Positions 26,896 to 36,180 are shown, numbered from the stretch's first letter. The stretch: DNA of 64,000 nt from Sediminicola arcticus (GCF_040566695.1 NZ_JBEXAE010000004.1:186001-250000); one strand, 5' to 3'. Program-made: numbers and translations. Notes: generated by a model from the letters alone, not told the origin.

Positions 26896-27975
26896 ATGGA
26901 CAATATCCCATTTTTAAACAAAAACAAAGGAATAGGTTCCTTTTTCCCATATATAGCAACAGATGCGCCTAAATTGAAAGTACATCAATCTAACTTCTCA
27001 CCTCAAAATAAATTGTTGTTTTATACGGGAAGGCAGGCTATAAAATATGTGATTGAAGCCATAAAAAAAGAAAAAAAAATAACCACCATATGGCTCCCAG
27101 AATATTATTGCCAACATGTTACTGCTTGGATCAAAAATAATTATTCCAATGTTAAAATGTATGCCGTTAATCCTAAAAATGAACAGGAAACCATAAATCT
27201 ACTGGATTTTGCAAGTGACGACGATATTGTCTTAATCAATAATTTTTGGGGCATTGATACTTGTAAAATAAATAGAGGGAACAAGAACAGTATCATCATT
27301 GAAGATCACTCCCATGGTTGGCTAAGTAAGTCTTGTAAAGAAAGTAGGGCCGATTATTGTATCGCATCCCTTAGAAAATCGGCACCAGTACCTTTAGGAG
27401 GAATAGCTTGGCGGCCAAATGGAAAAGAAATTGATTCTAGGGTTCCTATTACCAATGACACTTCCTTTCTAGACATTTGGAATGCTATTTTAAAAGGAAT
27501 GAAGCTAAAAGCATCCTATGAGGAAAGCCCCGTAGCGGATGAAACTAAAAAACGGACCTTTTTGGAAATCATTAACAGAGAGGAACAAAAAATGCACAAT
27601 AATCTAAATTTAGTGCCTTTAATGAAGCAGCATGAAGATATTATAGAAGAATACCTGCGTACCGATTATCTAAGGATAAAGCAAGGCCATTTAGAAAAAA
27701 TACATACACTAATAAAGCCATCAAAGGAATTTGAGGTTGTAAAGGACATACAACCAAGCTTTGGTCTCATACTTTTTGTAGACACTGAAAGAAAAATGCA
27801 AAAGCTACGTTCCTATCTTATCACCCATCATATTTATCCCTCACTATTATGGCCTGAAAACAATGTTGGTTATGGTTTCTATTTAAACATCCATATCGAC
27901 TTTAGATATAACGAAATCACTATGGCCTATATTTGTAGTATCCTTAATGGTATTGGCAAAAACGATTTAAATTAA
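26896..27975 (+). CDS. Divergent DegT-fold PLP-dependent aminotransferase-like protein
   Basis: A 359-residue protein with a fold-type I PLP pattern. Seen are FYTGRQAIKYVIEA, IWLPEYYCQHVTAWIK, the aspartate motif IIIEDHSHGW (D137) and ASLRKSAPVPLGG, where K161 stands at the Schiff-base position of DegT proteins. The usual S-F-H-x-x-K is changed to S-L-R-K. It is quite unlike the PglE-type enzyme at 7419. It could be a second sugar aminotransferase, or a DegT-like protein that has taken another role. It begins a rightward run into the two phosphoglycosyl transferases and is divergent from the formyltransferase across 122 bases. Confidence 0.68.
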   Translation: MDNIPFLNKNKGIGSFFPYIATDAPKLKVHQSNFSPQNKLLFYTGRQAIKYVIEAIKKEKKITTIWLPEYYCQHVTAWIKNNYSNVKMYAVNPKNEQETINLLDFASDDDIVLINNFWGIDTCKINRGNKNSIIIEDHSHGWLSKSCKESRADYCIASLRKSAPVPLGGIAWRPNGKEIDSRVPITNDTSFLDIWNAILKGMKLKASYEESPVADETKKRTFLEIINREEQKMHNNLNLVPLMKQHEDIIEEYLRTDYLRIKQGHLEKIHTLIKPSKEFEVVKDIQPSFGLILFVDTERKMQKLRSYLITHHIYPSLLWPENNVGYGFYLNIHIDFRYNEITMAYICSILNGIGKNDLN

Positions 27976-28012
27976 TTTTTTAGGGAATTCAATCCTACCT
28001 TTTAACACACCT

Positions 28013-28630
28013 ATGATCTACCGAAAATATATAAAACCCAGTTTAGATTTCCTTTTTGCGCTACTTCTATTATCATTACTCTCTCCCTTTGCAATTGTGA
28101 TAACTTGCATTCTATGGATTACCAATGACGGCAAACCATTCTTTTTTCAATTACGGCCAGGAAAGAATGAAAAAATATTTGGCATTCTAAAATTCAAAAC
28201 CATGAACGATAAAAAAGATTCCCATGGCGAACTTTTGTCAGATCAAGAAAGAATAACGGGCTTTGGTCTGTTTCTCAGGAAAAGTTCCTTAGATGAAATA
28301 CCACAATTAATAAATGTAATTAAAGGAGATATGAGTTTTGTGGGTCCGCGTCCCTTAAGGGTACATTACCTACCCTATTACACCGAAGCAGAAAGGAAAA
28401 GACATAGCGTACGACCAGGAATTACGGGGTTAGCCCAAGTATCTGGAAGAAATTTGTTAAATTGGGACGATCGACTTTTAAAAGATATTGAATACGTGAA
28501 CAATATGTCCTTTTACTTGGATATACGCATTTTGTTCAAAACCTTTCTAAAGGTACTTACCTCTGAAGATGTGGCTGTGGATCAACGTGTTTTAATGGAT
28601 AACTTTGACGATTACAGGAAAAAACAATAA
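28013..28630 (+). CDS. Phosphoglycosyl transferase (PglC-type initiating sugar transferase)
   Basis: A 205-residue monotopic phosphoglycosyl transferase. It moves a phospho-sugar from a UDP-sugar to undecaprenyl phosphate, starting the repeat unit. An N-terminal re-entrant helix (FLFALLLLSLLSPFAIVIT) is followed by the catalytic Asp-Glu pair D94-E95 in SSLDEIPQLINV, and by GDMSFVGPRP and RPGITGLAQVSGRN. The length is that of the minimal PglC class, without the WbaP TM bundle. A TACCTTTT at 27996-28003 might be its -7 box. It is clearly related to the next sugar transferase. Confidence 0.92.
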   Translation: MIYRKYIKPSLDFLFALLLLSLLSPFAIVITCILWITNDGKPFFFQLRPGKNEKIFGILKFKTMNDKKDSHGELLSDQERITGFGLFLRKSSLDEIPQLINVIKGDMSFVGPRPLRVHYLPYYTEAERKRHSVRPGITGLAQVSGRNLLNWDDRLLKDIEYVNNMSFYLDIRILFKTFLKVLTSEDVAVDQRVLMDNFDDYRKKQ

Positions 28631-28993
28631 ACTAAAATTCATATGAACCTCTAAAACCCATTATCCATTTTTGTAAAGTAAAAAATTAGAGTTAATGGAA
28701 AATAGAGGCTACTAATTTGTGCCTGCTTTCTAATCTAAAATAATCCCCAATTTAATTTCCATTATGGTTCAAGATATGTTTCAAGACCTGAAACATCGCA
28801 TAGAATCATAGTTTTAATATAATTAAAAGAACACCTATTGAAACAAAATGAATATCGAATATATACTCTCAATTGTTAGGTTTTGAAGTTTACAAAAAAA
28901 ACCTTATTAATCTCATCCAAGATACGTGTATTATAACGAGATAAGTGATTCATTTAAGATCTATCGAAGTACATTTACCTTAATATAGAAAAT
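28631..28993. other. Intergenic region between the two sugar transferase genes
   Basis: No convincing gene. It holds a perfect 8-base inverted repeat, ATGTTTCA-AGACC-TGAAACAT (28776-28796), and a weak -7-like TACATTTA about 20 bases before the next ATG. The length, unusual inside this cluster, suggests either a separate promoter for the second half or a lost gene. Confidence 0.35.
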
Positions 28994-29593
28994 ATGTACA
29001 ATCCTTTTTTAAAACGAATTATAGATTTCTGTTTGGCTTTAATTGGCCTAATTGTACTGTCCCCTATTTTTCTGATACTTATAATCACCCTTTCGTTTCA
29101 TAATGGGATGAAACCATTTTTCTTGCAACCTAGACCAGGAAAGGACGGTGTTATTTTTAAATTAATAAAATTTAAGTCCATGAACGATAAAACAGATGCG
29201 CATGGCGAACCTTTACCCTATCATCTTAGAGTAACCAAAATTGGTAAATTCATAAGAAAATATTCTTTAGACGAAATACCACAATTGCTAAATGTCTTAA
29301 AAGGAGAAATGAGTTTGATTGGTCCCAGACCTCTACTTGTAAAGTACCTATCCCTTTATAACGATTTTCAAAATCAGCGTCACAATGTTAAACCCGGAAT
29401 AACTGGCTGGGCACAAGTGAATGGCAGAAATAATATTTCTTGGGAAGAAAAATTTAAATTGGATGTATGGTATACCGAACATATATCATTTTTTCTAGAC
29501 CTTAAAATAATTTTACTCACTTTTAAAAAAGTGATCTATAAGGACGGTGTAAATAGTAGTGAAAATGTAAACATGCAAGCCTTTAATGGATAA
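28994..29593 (+). CDS. Second phosphoglycosyl transferase (PglC-type)
   Basis: A 199-residue paralogue of the preceding enzyme with the same layout: re-entrant N-terminal helix (FCLALIGLIVLSPIFLILI), catalytic D93-E94 in YSLDEIPQLLNVL, then GEMSLIGPRP and KPGITGWAQVNGRN. Both copies appear catalytically complete, so two different starting sugars, or two lipid-linked products, are possible. Its stop overlaps the start of the following fusion gene by eight bases. The acetyltransferase-flavoprotein is therefore probably translated with it, as pglC and pglD are neighbours in many clusters. Confidence 0.92.
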   Translation: MYNPFLKRIIDFCLALIGLIVLSPIFLILIITLSFHNGMKPFFLQPRPGKDGVIFKLIKFKSMNDKTDAHGEPLPYHLRVTKIGKFIRKYSLDEIPQLLNVLKGEMSLIGPRPLLVKYLSLYNDFQNQRHNVKPGITGWAQVNGRNNISWEEKFKLDVWYTEHISFFLDLKIILLTFKKVIYKDGVNSSENVNMQAFNG

Positions 29594-31832
29594 AACAATA
29601 AACACTTCAGTAATTGTAGGGGCGGGCACCCAAGGACAGGTATATGCCTCCTATATCATAGAAGCAGGAATTAACCTAATTGGTTTCATAGATGATGATG
29701 AATCTTTAAAAGACCAACTCGTCATGGGTTTACCTGTTTTAGGCAAATTTGAAGATTTGCTTTCAAAGGATTTCAAATCAAGAATTGCTAATGTGTATTG
29801 TCCCATTGGGGATAATCAAGTTAGGGTTAAATATCTTTCCCAATTAAAAAAAGAAGGATATAAAACGCCGAGTTTTATTCATCGAACCGTTTCCATAGCG
29901 CCAGACGTTATATTGGGCGAAGCCGTATATATGCTCGCTGGCAATATAGTTATGCCCCATACCAAAATTGGTAATTATTTAATGATCAATATGGGCAGTA
30001 CCATTGCTCACCATGTCCATATTTCTGATGGTGTTTTTATGTCTTCTGGAGTTAATTTGGGAGCTCTAATAAATGTTGGAGAAAATGCCTATTTCGGAAT
30101 GGGATCAACAATCATGACTGGGGTTAAAACTGTTGGAAAAGAAGCACTTATTGGCGCTGGTACCGTGATTATAAAAGATGTTCCGGAGAATGCAGTTATG
30201 GTGGGCAACCCAGGCAGAATTTTGAGATTTAAACAAAGTACTAAAGCGATTCAAAAACCATTTTATGACATTGCCTTTATTGGTTCTGGAATATCATCAT
30301 CCTTTACAATTTTGCATTTTTTAGAGGGTTTAAAAGAAAAAAAACCGGCAAAACCAATTAAAATTGCACTGATAGAAAAAAACAAAGAATTCTTTACTGG
30401 TATTCCTTATGGCAACAGATCTGGTTCCTCCTCTTTATTAATTACCTCATTGGCCGACTTTCTTCCCGAACCAGAACTTGGGAAATTTATTCCTTGGTTG
30501 AATGAAAATAAAGTATGGCTTATAGATGAATTTAAAAAAGATGGTGGAATACTTACTGAAAAATGGATATCCCTTAATAGGGAAGCCATTGAAAAAGGAG
30601 CTTGGAAAGATCTCTTTATTCCTCGTTGGTTTTTTGGGAAGTATATCAACGACAAAGTATCCAGAGCATTGGAAGATGCACGAATTTCCGGAGCTATTAC
30701 CTATGAATTGATTTCCATGCAGGTTGATAATGTTATAGCCACAGATGAGAATTATAAAATTATTGGAGAAAAAAACACCGTTTTAACCCGAAAGGTTGTG
30801 CTTGGCATTGGATCTCCACCACCTAGGAGGATATGGGAACCTAAACGAGAGATAACTGACGATGAATCAAAATTATTGTTAATTTCCAACCCTTATTACC
30901 CTTCTCTAGATGAAACCCTTGAAAAAATTTCAACTTTTTTAGATAAGAGAAAAGGATTAAAAACCAATGTTCTTTTAGTTGGAGCCAACGCCAGTGCCTT
31001 GGAAATGCTATATAAACAGAATGATTCTAATCATTTTAATGAAAAAATAAATAAATTTATATTTTTATCTACTCACGGTTTAACACCAAATTCGGAAATA
31101 GACCAAGAACTCGGAAAGAAATTTAAACCTTCTCATTTAATTGCCTTAAAAAAAGTGAAAGAATTAAAGGCAAAGCATATCGCTGAAGCATGTTTTTCTG
31201 ATCTTGGTGTGGCGGAAAAATTAGGCCTTGATGCCGCAACCACAGTTAAACCAATATCAAAAGCCTTTGGTGAACTCCTAAGCCATTTGAACGAAGAGGA
31301 ACTCCGAAACTTTGCTTGTGTTTATGGCAATGAAATTGGCAGAAGGCAGCGTTGTGCAGGGGTCCATTACACTAATACCATAATTGATCTAAAAAAATCA
31401 GGAAAGTTTGAACACATAGCAGGCGGATTTGAAGAAATTACAAATAGCAATGAATTTGAATATAGCTTCCAATATACCAATACCCTTACTCAAAATAAAG
31501 AAACGTACGAGGATGCCATTCATATCATTATCAATTGCATAGGCAGCACTAGCCTAACCTCAAACGATCTCCCCATTTTATATAAAAATTTAATTACATC
31601 TGGCTTATGTGAGCAAAATAAATCGATGAAAGGTTTCAAAGTAAATACGAAACTTGAGGCTAATGCAAAAGGTTTTTACATTATAGGACCATTACTAGCA
31701 GGAAATGTAATTGAAAAAAAACCTGTTTGGCATTTAGAACATTGTGGCAGAATAATATGGAGCTCCAAAATATTGGCCACATCCTTACTCCAAGAATTTG
31801 GATTGATGGACGAAAAAATCATTCAAAAATAA
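29586..31832 (+). CDS. PglD-like acyltransferase fused to FAD/NAD(P)-binding flavoprotein
   Basis: A 748-residue two-domain protein. Residues about 6-215 form a complete NeuD/PglD-type acyltransferase: Rossmann-like start VIVGAGTQGQV, hexapeptide repeats, catalytic His in TIAHHV (H142), and the end GAGTVIIKDVPENAVMVGNPG. A short linker (about 216-226) leads to YDIAFIGSGISSSFTILHF, the FAD-binding motif of the NAD_binding_9-like flavoprotein group. A second nucleotide site, VLLVGANASALEML, lies near 462-475, as in flavin monooxygenases and N-hydroxylases. The reaction of the second half is unknown. Oxidation or N-hydroxylation of an amino group on the sugar or on its acyl group is a guess. It overlaps the preceding sugar transferase gene by eight bases. 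Confidence 0.8.
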   Translation: MDKTINTSVIVGAGTQGQVYASYIIEAGINLIGFIDDDESLKDQLVMGLPVLGKFEDLLSKDFKSRIANVYCPIGDNQVRVKYLSQLKKEGYKTPSFIHRTVSIAPDVILGEAVYMLAGNIVMPHTKIGNYLMINMGSTIAHHVHISDGVFMSSGVNLGALINVGENAYFGMGSTIMTGVKTVGKEALIGAGTVIIKDVPENAVMVGNPGRILRFKQSTKAIQKPFYDIAFIGSGISSSFTILHFLEGLKEKKPAKPIKIALIEKNKEFFTGIPYGNRSGSSSLLITSLADFLPEPELGKFIPWLNENKVWLIDEFKKDGGILTEKWISLNREAIEKGAWKDLFIPRWFFGKYINDKVSRALEDARISGAITYELISMQVDNVIATDENYKIIGEKNTVLTRKVVLGIGSPPPRRIWEPKREITDDESKLLLISNPYYPSLDETLEKISTFLDKRKGLKTNVLLVGANASALEMLYKQNDSNHFNEKINKFIFLSTHGLTPNSEIDQELGKKFKPSHLIALKKVKELKAKHIAEACFSDLGVAEKLGLDAATTVKPISKAFGELLSHLNEEELRNFACVYGNEIGRRQRCAGVHYTNTIIDLKKSGKFEHIAGGFEEITNSNEFEYSFQYTNTLTQNKETYEDAIHIIINCIGSTSLTSNDLPILYKNLITSGLCEQNKSMKGFKVNTKLEANAKGFYIIGPLLAGNVIEKKPVWHLEHCGRIIWSSKILATSLLQEFGLMDEKIIQK

Positions 31833-31859
31833 CAGAATTTTCGGTTATAAATAAAAAAA

Positions 31860-32954
31860 ATGAATTCTAAAAATACGTACCAATTACTTGTAGAAGATTT
31901 TTCAACAGAGGCCAAAATATGTTTTTACAAAGCTTGTTTACAGCAAAAATGGAATAACAATACCTATTACAGGTATGAATATTTAAATTATTATGAAAAT
32001 GAAAATAACACCTTAAAATATTTTATCTTCAAAAAAGATAACGAGGCTATTATATTAATGCCATTTTTATTAAGAGTAATATCTGTATTAAATCAAACTA
32101 CTAATTATTTCGACGTTACAACTCCTTACGGGTATGGAGGTCCACTTCTGATAGAGAATTTGCCAGAAGAAGAATATCAAGAGTTCTGGAAGCACGTCAA
32201 AAATTGGTACAAAAATAATGGTGTTGTTACAGAATTTGTTCGGTTTGGATTAATAGACAATCAACATTTTTACGATGGATACCTTTTACCTACCTTAAAA
32301 AATATAAAGGGTAGAATCTTAAAGGACCAAGAACAACAATGGGACGCTTTTTTACCAAAAGTGAGGAATAATTATAGGGCTGCATGTAATCACAACCTAT
32401 CTTTTAAAATTTTCAATAAAGAAGCAATTACATCTATTGTTATCTCTTCTTTTTATGAGATTTACATGGATACAATGAAACGTAGAAGTGCAACCTCCTA
32501 TTATTACTTTTCAAATTCCTACTTTCAAAATTTGATTTTGTCCAATCCCAATAATTTTTATATTGCTTTTACCTATTTTGAAAATAAGCCAATTTCAACC
32601 GAACTTATTATAGGATATAAAGATGATATTTATGCTTTCTTAGGGGGTACCTTGTCTGAATATTTTGAATGTAGGCCTAATGATTTTCTTAGGGTGGAAG
32701 TAATCAAATGGGCAAGTATTAACCAAAAGAAATCCTATATCTTAGGAGGTGGAAGAGTTGACGGAGATGGCCTATATAAAAATAAGAAAGCTTTATTTCC
32801 CAAAGATGACGATGTTGTATTTTATACGGGTAGAAAAGTTATAGATGAAGATGCATATGAGTATTTAAATCAATTGGCTTCAGAAAAATCCAGTGATGCT
32901 AATATTCAGGTCGATGAACATTTTTTTCCCAAATATAGAAAATTCTGTACCTAA
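31860..32954 (+). CDS. GNAT/FemAB-like acyl or aminoacyl transferase
   Basis: A 364-residue protein resembling the FemAB/GNAT group found in exopolysaccharide clusters. Seen are the pair of half-domains (YRYEYLNYYENENN and LRVISVLNQTTNYFDVTTPYGYGGP), then a segment YEIYMDTMKRRSATSYYYFSN with NFYIAFTYFENKPISTELII, and the late KKSYILGGGRVDGDGLYKNKKA. Related proteins transfer amino acids or acyl groups to cell-wall or polysaccharide amines. It starts 27 bases after the fusion gene. The acyl donor could be the carrier protein at 35941, but nothing in the sequence proves that. Confidence 0.65.
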   Translation: MNSKNTYQLLVEDFSTEAKICFYKACLQQKWNNNTYYRYEYLNYYENENNTLKYFIFKKDNEAIILMPFLLRVISVLNQTTNYFDVTTPYGYGGPLLIENLPEEEYQEFWKHVKNWYKNNGVVTEFVRFGLIDNQHFYDGYLLPTLKNIKGRILKDQEQQWDAFLPKVRNNYRAACNHNLSFKIFNKEAITSIVISSFYEIYMDTMKRRSATSYYYFSNSYFQNLILSNPNNFYIAFTYFENKPISTELIIGYKDDIYAFLGGTLSEYFECRPNDFLRVEVIKWASINQKKSYILGGGRVDGDGLYKNKKALFPKDDDVVFYTGRKVIDEDAYEYLNQLASEKSSDANIQVDEHFFPKYRKFCT

Positions 32955-33073
32955 TAAGGATACTCTCTTCTCTGTTATCTATACTCATTGAAACACTTTA
33001 TTAGTCATAGACCCCACTAAACGATTTTATTCATCGTTAACAATAAATATAGGCCTTTTTCTGATAAAAAAAT

Positions 33074-33081
33074 TAACTTTG
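33074..33081 (+). promoter_or_regulatory. -7 box before the GNAT-FkbH-ACP genes
   Basis: TAACTTTG matches TAnnTTTG exactly, 44 bases before the ATG at 33126, in a 171-base gap. No clear -33 element. It suggests that the last three genes form their own transcription unit. Confidence 0.4.
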
Positions 33082-33125
33082 AAAACGTAGGTAAATTATT
33101 TTATCCATGCTTTACACAACCATTT

Positions 33126-34193
33126 ATGCCAAACATTATTAGCCTTAACCGCTCACAATTAAAACAAGCAATAGTTGAAAACAAGTATTGGCAAAACGGC
33201 CATAGTCTATTAACCGTAAACACCGCGAATTGGCTGACCCAAAATCCTTATTTAGAGGATAGTGACATATGTGCCATAATAGGTCTAGAAAATAACCAGA
33301 TAATAGCTTCTATAGAAATTATACCAGACCAATTTCTTTTGGAAACAGGAACCTATACTAAAAAATTCTGGCTTAAAAATTGGATGGTATCTAAAGATTT
33401 TTCTTCTGACAACGGCTCTAGCTCAAAAATTGGCTCACTACTTTTCTTCGAAGCTATAAATAAACTTGATGGTCAAATTCTAGTAGGAACCTATACTAAA
33501 ATCACAGAAAAATTCTATAACAACAAACGTCTATTCCATGAGCTTTCTAATAGAACTATTTCTACCTTGTTCTTTAAATTGCCAACCAATCTTTTAATTA
33601 AAAGAAAAAAGCAGTTTAAATATTTAAATCCATTGGTCAATTTTATCAATCTAGGGATATACAACTTTTATCTTTTTACTACACAATTAGCTCACAGAAA
33701 ATTAAATAAATCCTTTCAAATAATTCCAATTCCTGAAATAGATAAGGAGGCCCTTGATTTCATACAAGAAAGAAGTAAAAATGATTTTACTAAAAAAAAT
33801 GAAAAATATATTAAGTGGAAATTAGACAACATACAGTTCAATTTTAAGAATGAATTAGATGGCCCTACTGAAAAAATAAAGAGTTTTAAAATAAAAAGGG
33901 ATAATGTCCTAATTGGCCTGTTATCTTTCGCCATTGATAAATACGCTCTGGAAATAAAACTGTTCTTTGCCAAAGACGAAGAATCGCATAGGCTCTGTAT
34001 AAGTGCCCTTATGCAACTTTTTTTTAAGGCTAACGCCTATTATATAAACACCACCAATAAAAACATTGTTAAGAGTATTGAACAAAACTATAAACCATTT
34101 TTCACCCATCAAAACGAAAAGAAAGTAGTAGCTTATAACAATATTAAAATCTCCAATAAAACTGTTATACTTAGAGATTTGGATGGCAGATAA
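33126..34193 (+). CDS. GNAT-like protein of unknown specificity
   Basis: A 355-residue soluble protein with no strong family motif that I recognise. The layout suggests two acetyltransferase-like halves. The N-terminal half has ICAIIGLENNQIIASIEIIPDQFLLE followed by SSKIGSLLFFEAINKLDGQILVG. The C-terminal half has IKRDNVLIGLLSFAIDKYALEIKLFFA. Paired halves like this recall FemAB/GNAT proteins. It lies 17 bases before the FkbH-like gene and behind its own likely promoter. It is therefore a candidate acyltransferase that uses the FkbH/ACP product. Confidence in the fold is moderate and in the role low. Confidence 0.5.
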   Translation: MPNIISLNRSQLKQAIVENKYWQNGHSLLTVNTANWLTQNPYLEDSDICAIIGLENNQIIASIEIIPDQFLLETGTYTKKFWLKNWMVSKDFSSDNGSSSKIGSLLFFEAINKLDGQILVGTYTKITEKFYNNKRLFHELSNRTISTLFFKLPTNLLIKRKKQFKYLNPLVNFINLGIYNFYLFTTQLAHRKLNKSFQIIPIPEIDKEALDFIQERSKNDFTKKNEKYIKWKLDNIQFNFKNELDGPTEKIKSFKIKRDNVLIGLLSFAIDKYALEIKLFFAKDEESHRLCISALMQLFFKANAYYINTTNKNIVKSIEQNYKPFFTHQNEKKVVAYNNIKISNKTVILRDLDGR

Positions 34194-34210
34194 CCTTAAA
34201 ATTTTAAAAA

Positions 34211-35944
34211 ATGCACAAGGACATTTTGAATTATAACGAGCTTAAAAAACTTGTTAAAAATAAGATTCCTGAAGATGGAAAAAAAACATCCATCTGTATT
34301 ATGGGGAACCATTCTATTCAGTTTTACACTAATTTTTTGACCGCTTATTTAAAAATAAATGATTTCAATCCCGATATATTGGAGGCCAATTATGATCAAA
34401 TTGATGTCACCATCTTAGACAGTAGCTCAAAACTTTACTCCAAATCATATGACATTGTTATTATTTTTGAGTCTTCTTTAAAGCTACGCGATAATTTTTA
34501 TGAGCTTAAAGATAACTCTGAAAGAAATTTATTTTGCGCCGATAAGGTAACCAATATTAAAAATAGAATTCACTCCTTACGGGAGAATGGACAGACATCC
34601 AAAATTTTATATTTTTCCTACGAGCTAATGGATGACCATATTTACGGTAATTTTTTTTCTAAAATAAACCATAGCTTTTACTATCAATTACTTCAACTCA
34701 ATAGTGAACTTTTGAAATTAGCACAAACGGAATCTAATTTCTTTGTCATAGACATCAACAAATACCTTTTACAAAGTTTGGATTACAGGGATATGTCTAT
34801 ATACATAAACGCAGATGTTCATTATAACCTTCCAACCTTGTCCAATCTTGCAAAGCAAACAGCTTCGTTCATATCTGCCCTATATGGAAATTTTAAGAAA
34901 TGTCTTATTTTAGACTTGGACAACACCCTTTGGGGAGGTATTATAGGGGATGACGGCATGGATCGAATACAGATAGGATCCTTAGGAATTGGAAAGGCTT
35001 TTACCAATTTGCAAAAATGGGCTAAAGAGCTTAAAAATAGAGGTATAATTCTAGCTGTTTGCTCTAAAAATAATGAGGAAATTGCCAAGGAACCTTTTGA
35101 AAAACATCCGGAAATGGTTCTTTCACTAAACGATATCTCCATATTCGTTGCTAACTGGGAAAACAAGGCAGATAATATAAGATATATCCAAAATGTTCTA
35201 GACATAGGTTTTGATTCCATGGTATTCTTAGATGACAACCCGGCAGAACGGGAAATAATAAGACAAAATCTACCAGAGGTAACTGTACCAGAGCTTCCAT
35301 CTGATCCTGCCAATTACCTACCTTACTTATATAACTTAAATTTGTTTGACACTGCTTCCTTTTCTGAGAATGACAAGGACCGCACAAAACAGTATCAGCA
35401 GGAAGCGAAAAGGAAAAAGTTAAGTTTTAAAATTTCCAACATGGAAGATTATTTATCTTCTTTGGAAATGAAAGGCAGCTGTACCTCTTTTGATGTAAAA
35501 GATATTTCAAGAATCGCCCAACTAACCCAGAGATCTAACCAATTTAATCTAAGAACCAAAAGGTATACCGAGGATGATATTCGTAATTTTATAAATTCAA
35601 ATCAACATCTGACCTATGCAATTAAATTAAAGGATAAATTTGGGGATTACGGACTCATATCCTTGGTTATATTGGAAAAGAAAAAAGATAAAAGTTATTT
35701 TATAGATACATGGATAATGAGTTGTCGTGTTCTAAAAAGAGGGGTTGAGGCATTTGTAATCAACAAAATCATTGATGATCTTGCGAAAGAAAAAACAACC
35801 TTATTAACAGGTGAATATATACCCTCAAAGAAAAATTCCCTTGTAGCTAACCTACTTGAAGAATTGGGGCTAGAGGAACAATCAACAAATATGTTCAGCG
35901 GAAAAATAAATACATTAAAAACATTAAAACATTATATTAAATGA
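34211..35944 (+). CDS. FkbH-like HAD-family acyl-ACP forming protein
   Basis: A 577-residue protein with an N-terminal region of about 220 residues, then a HAD IIIC phosphatase domain with DLDNTLWGGIIGDDG (D235, D237), CSKNNEE and VFLDDNPAEREIIRQ. A C-terminal GNAT-like segment has LTQRSNQFNLRTKRYTEDDI and YGLISLVILEKKKD. FkbH-type proteins load a three-carbon glyceryl unit from 1,3-bisphosphoglycerate onto an acyl carrier protein in polyketide pathways. Relatives occur in O-antigen clusters. The next gene, a carrier protein, overlaps it as ATGA, so the two very likely work together. The loaded group is inferred, not seen. Confidence 0.88.
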   Translation: MHKDILNYNELKKLVKNKIPEDGKKTSICIMGNHSIQFYTNFLTAYLKINDFNPDILEANYDQIDVTILDSSSKLYSKSYDIVIIFESSLKLRDNFYELKDNSERNLFCADKVTNIKNRIHSLRENGQTSKILYFSYELMDDHIYGNFFSKINHSFYYQLLQLNSELLKLAQTESNFFVIDINKYLLQSLDYRDMSIYINADVHYNLPTLSNLAKQTASFISALYGNFKKCLILDLDNTLWGGIIGDDGMDRIQIGSLGIGKAFTNLQKWAKELKNRGIILAVCSKNNEEIAKEPFEKHPEMVLSLNDISIFVANWENKADNIRYIQNVLDIGFDSMVFLDDNPAEREIIRQNLPEVTVPELPSDPANYLPYLYNLNLFDTASFSENDKDRTKQYQQEAKRKKLSFKISNMEDYLSSLEMKGSCTSFDVKDISRIAQLTQRSNQFNLRTKRYTEDDIRNFINSNQHLTYAIKLKDKFGDYGLISLVILEKKKDKSYFIDTWIMSCRVLKRGVEAFVINKIIDDLAKEKTTLLTGEYIPSKKNSLVANLLEELGLEEQSTNMFSGKINTLKTLKHYIK

Positions 35945-36180
35945 ATGAGCATCTAGAAAAGCTAACCTTAATTTTTAGGGACGTTTTGGAAAATAACACT
36001 ATAGTTCTTAATGAAGATACCATCGCCCAAGACATAGATGAATGGGATTCGTTAAACCATATTTATTTAGTGGTCGAAATTGAAAGACAGTTAAACGTAA
36101 AATTTACGACCCAAGAAATATCGGAATGGAAAAATATAGGTGATATTTTAAAAGCAATAAAAAAGCATTCTAACTCATAA
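35941..36180 (+). CDS. Acyl carrier protein
   Basis: A 79-residue acidic protein with the phosphopantetheine site DEWDSLNHI (Ser37), the correct length and a helical pattern for a stand-alone carrier. It overlaps the FkbH-like gene by four bases. It is not the fatty-acid carrier by context. It should hold the acyl group made by the FkbH-like protein, for one of the two GNAT/FemAB-like proteins upstream to transfer. It is the last intact gene of the polysaccharide cluster. Confidence 0.9.
   Translation: MNEHLEKLTLIFRDVLENNTIVLNEDTIAQDIDEWDSLNHIYLVVEIERQLNVKFTTQEISEWKNIGDILKAIKKHSNS

Noticed and set aside
34822..35313. 163-codon minus-strand frame inside the FkbH-like gene
   Set aside because: Antisense to the HAD motifs of a real gene; no start signal and no recognisable fold.
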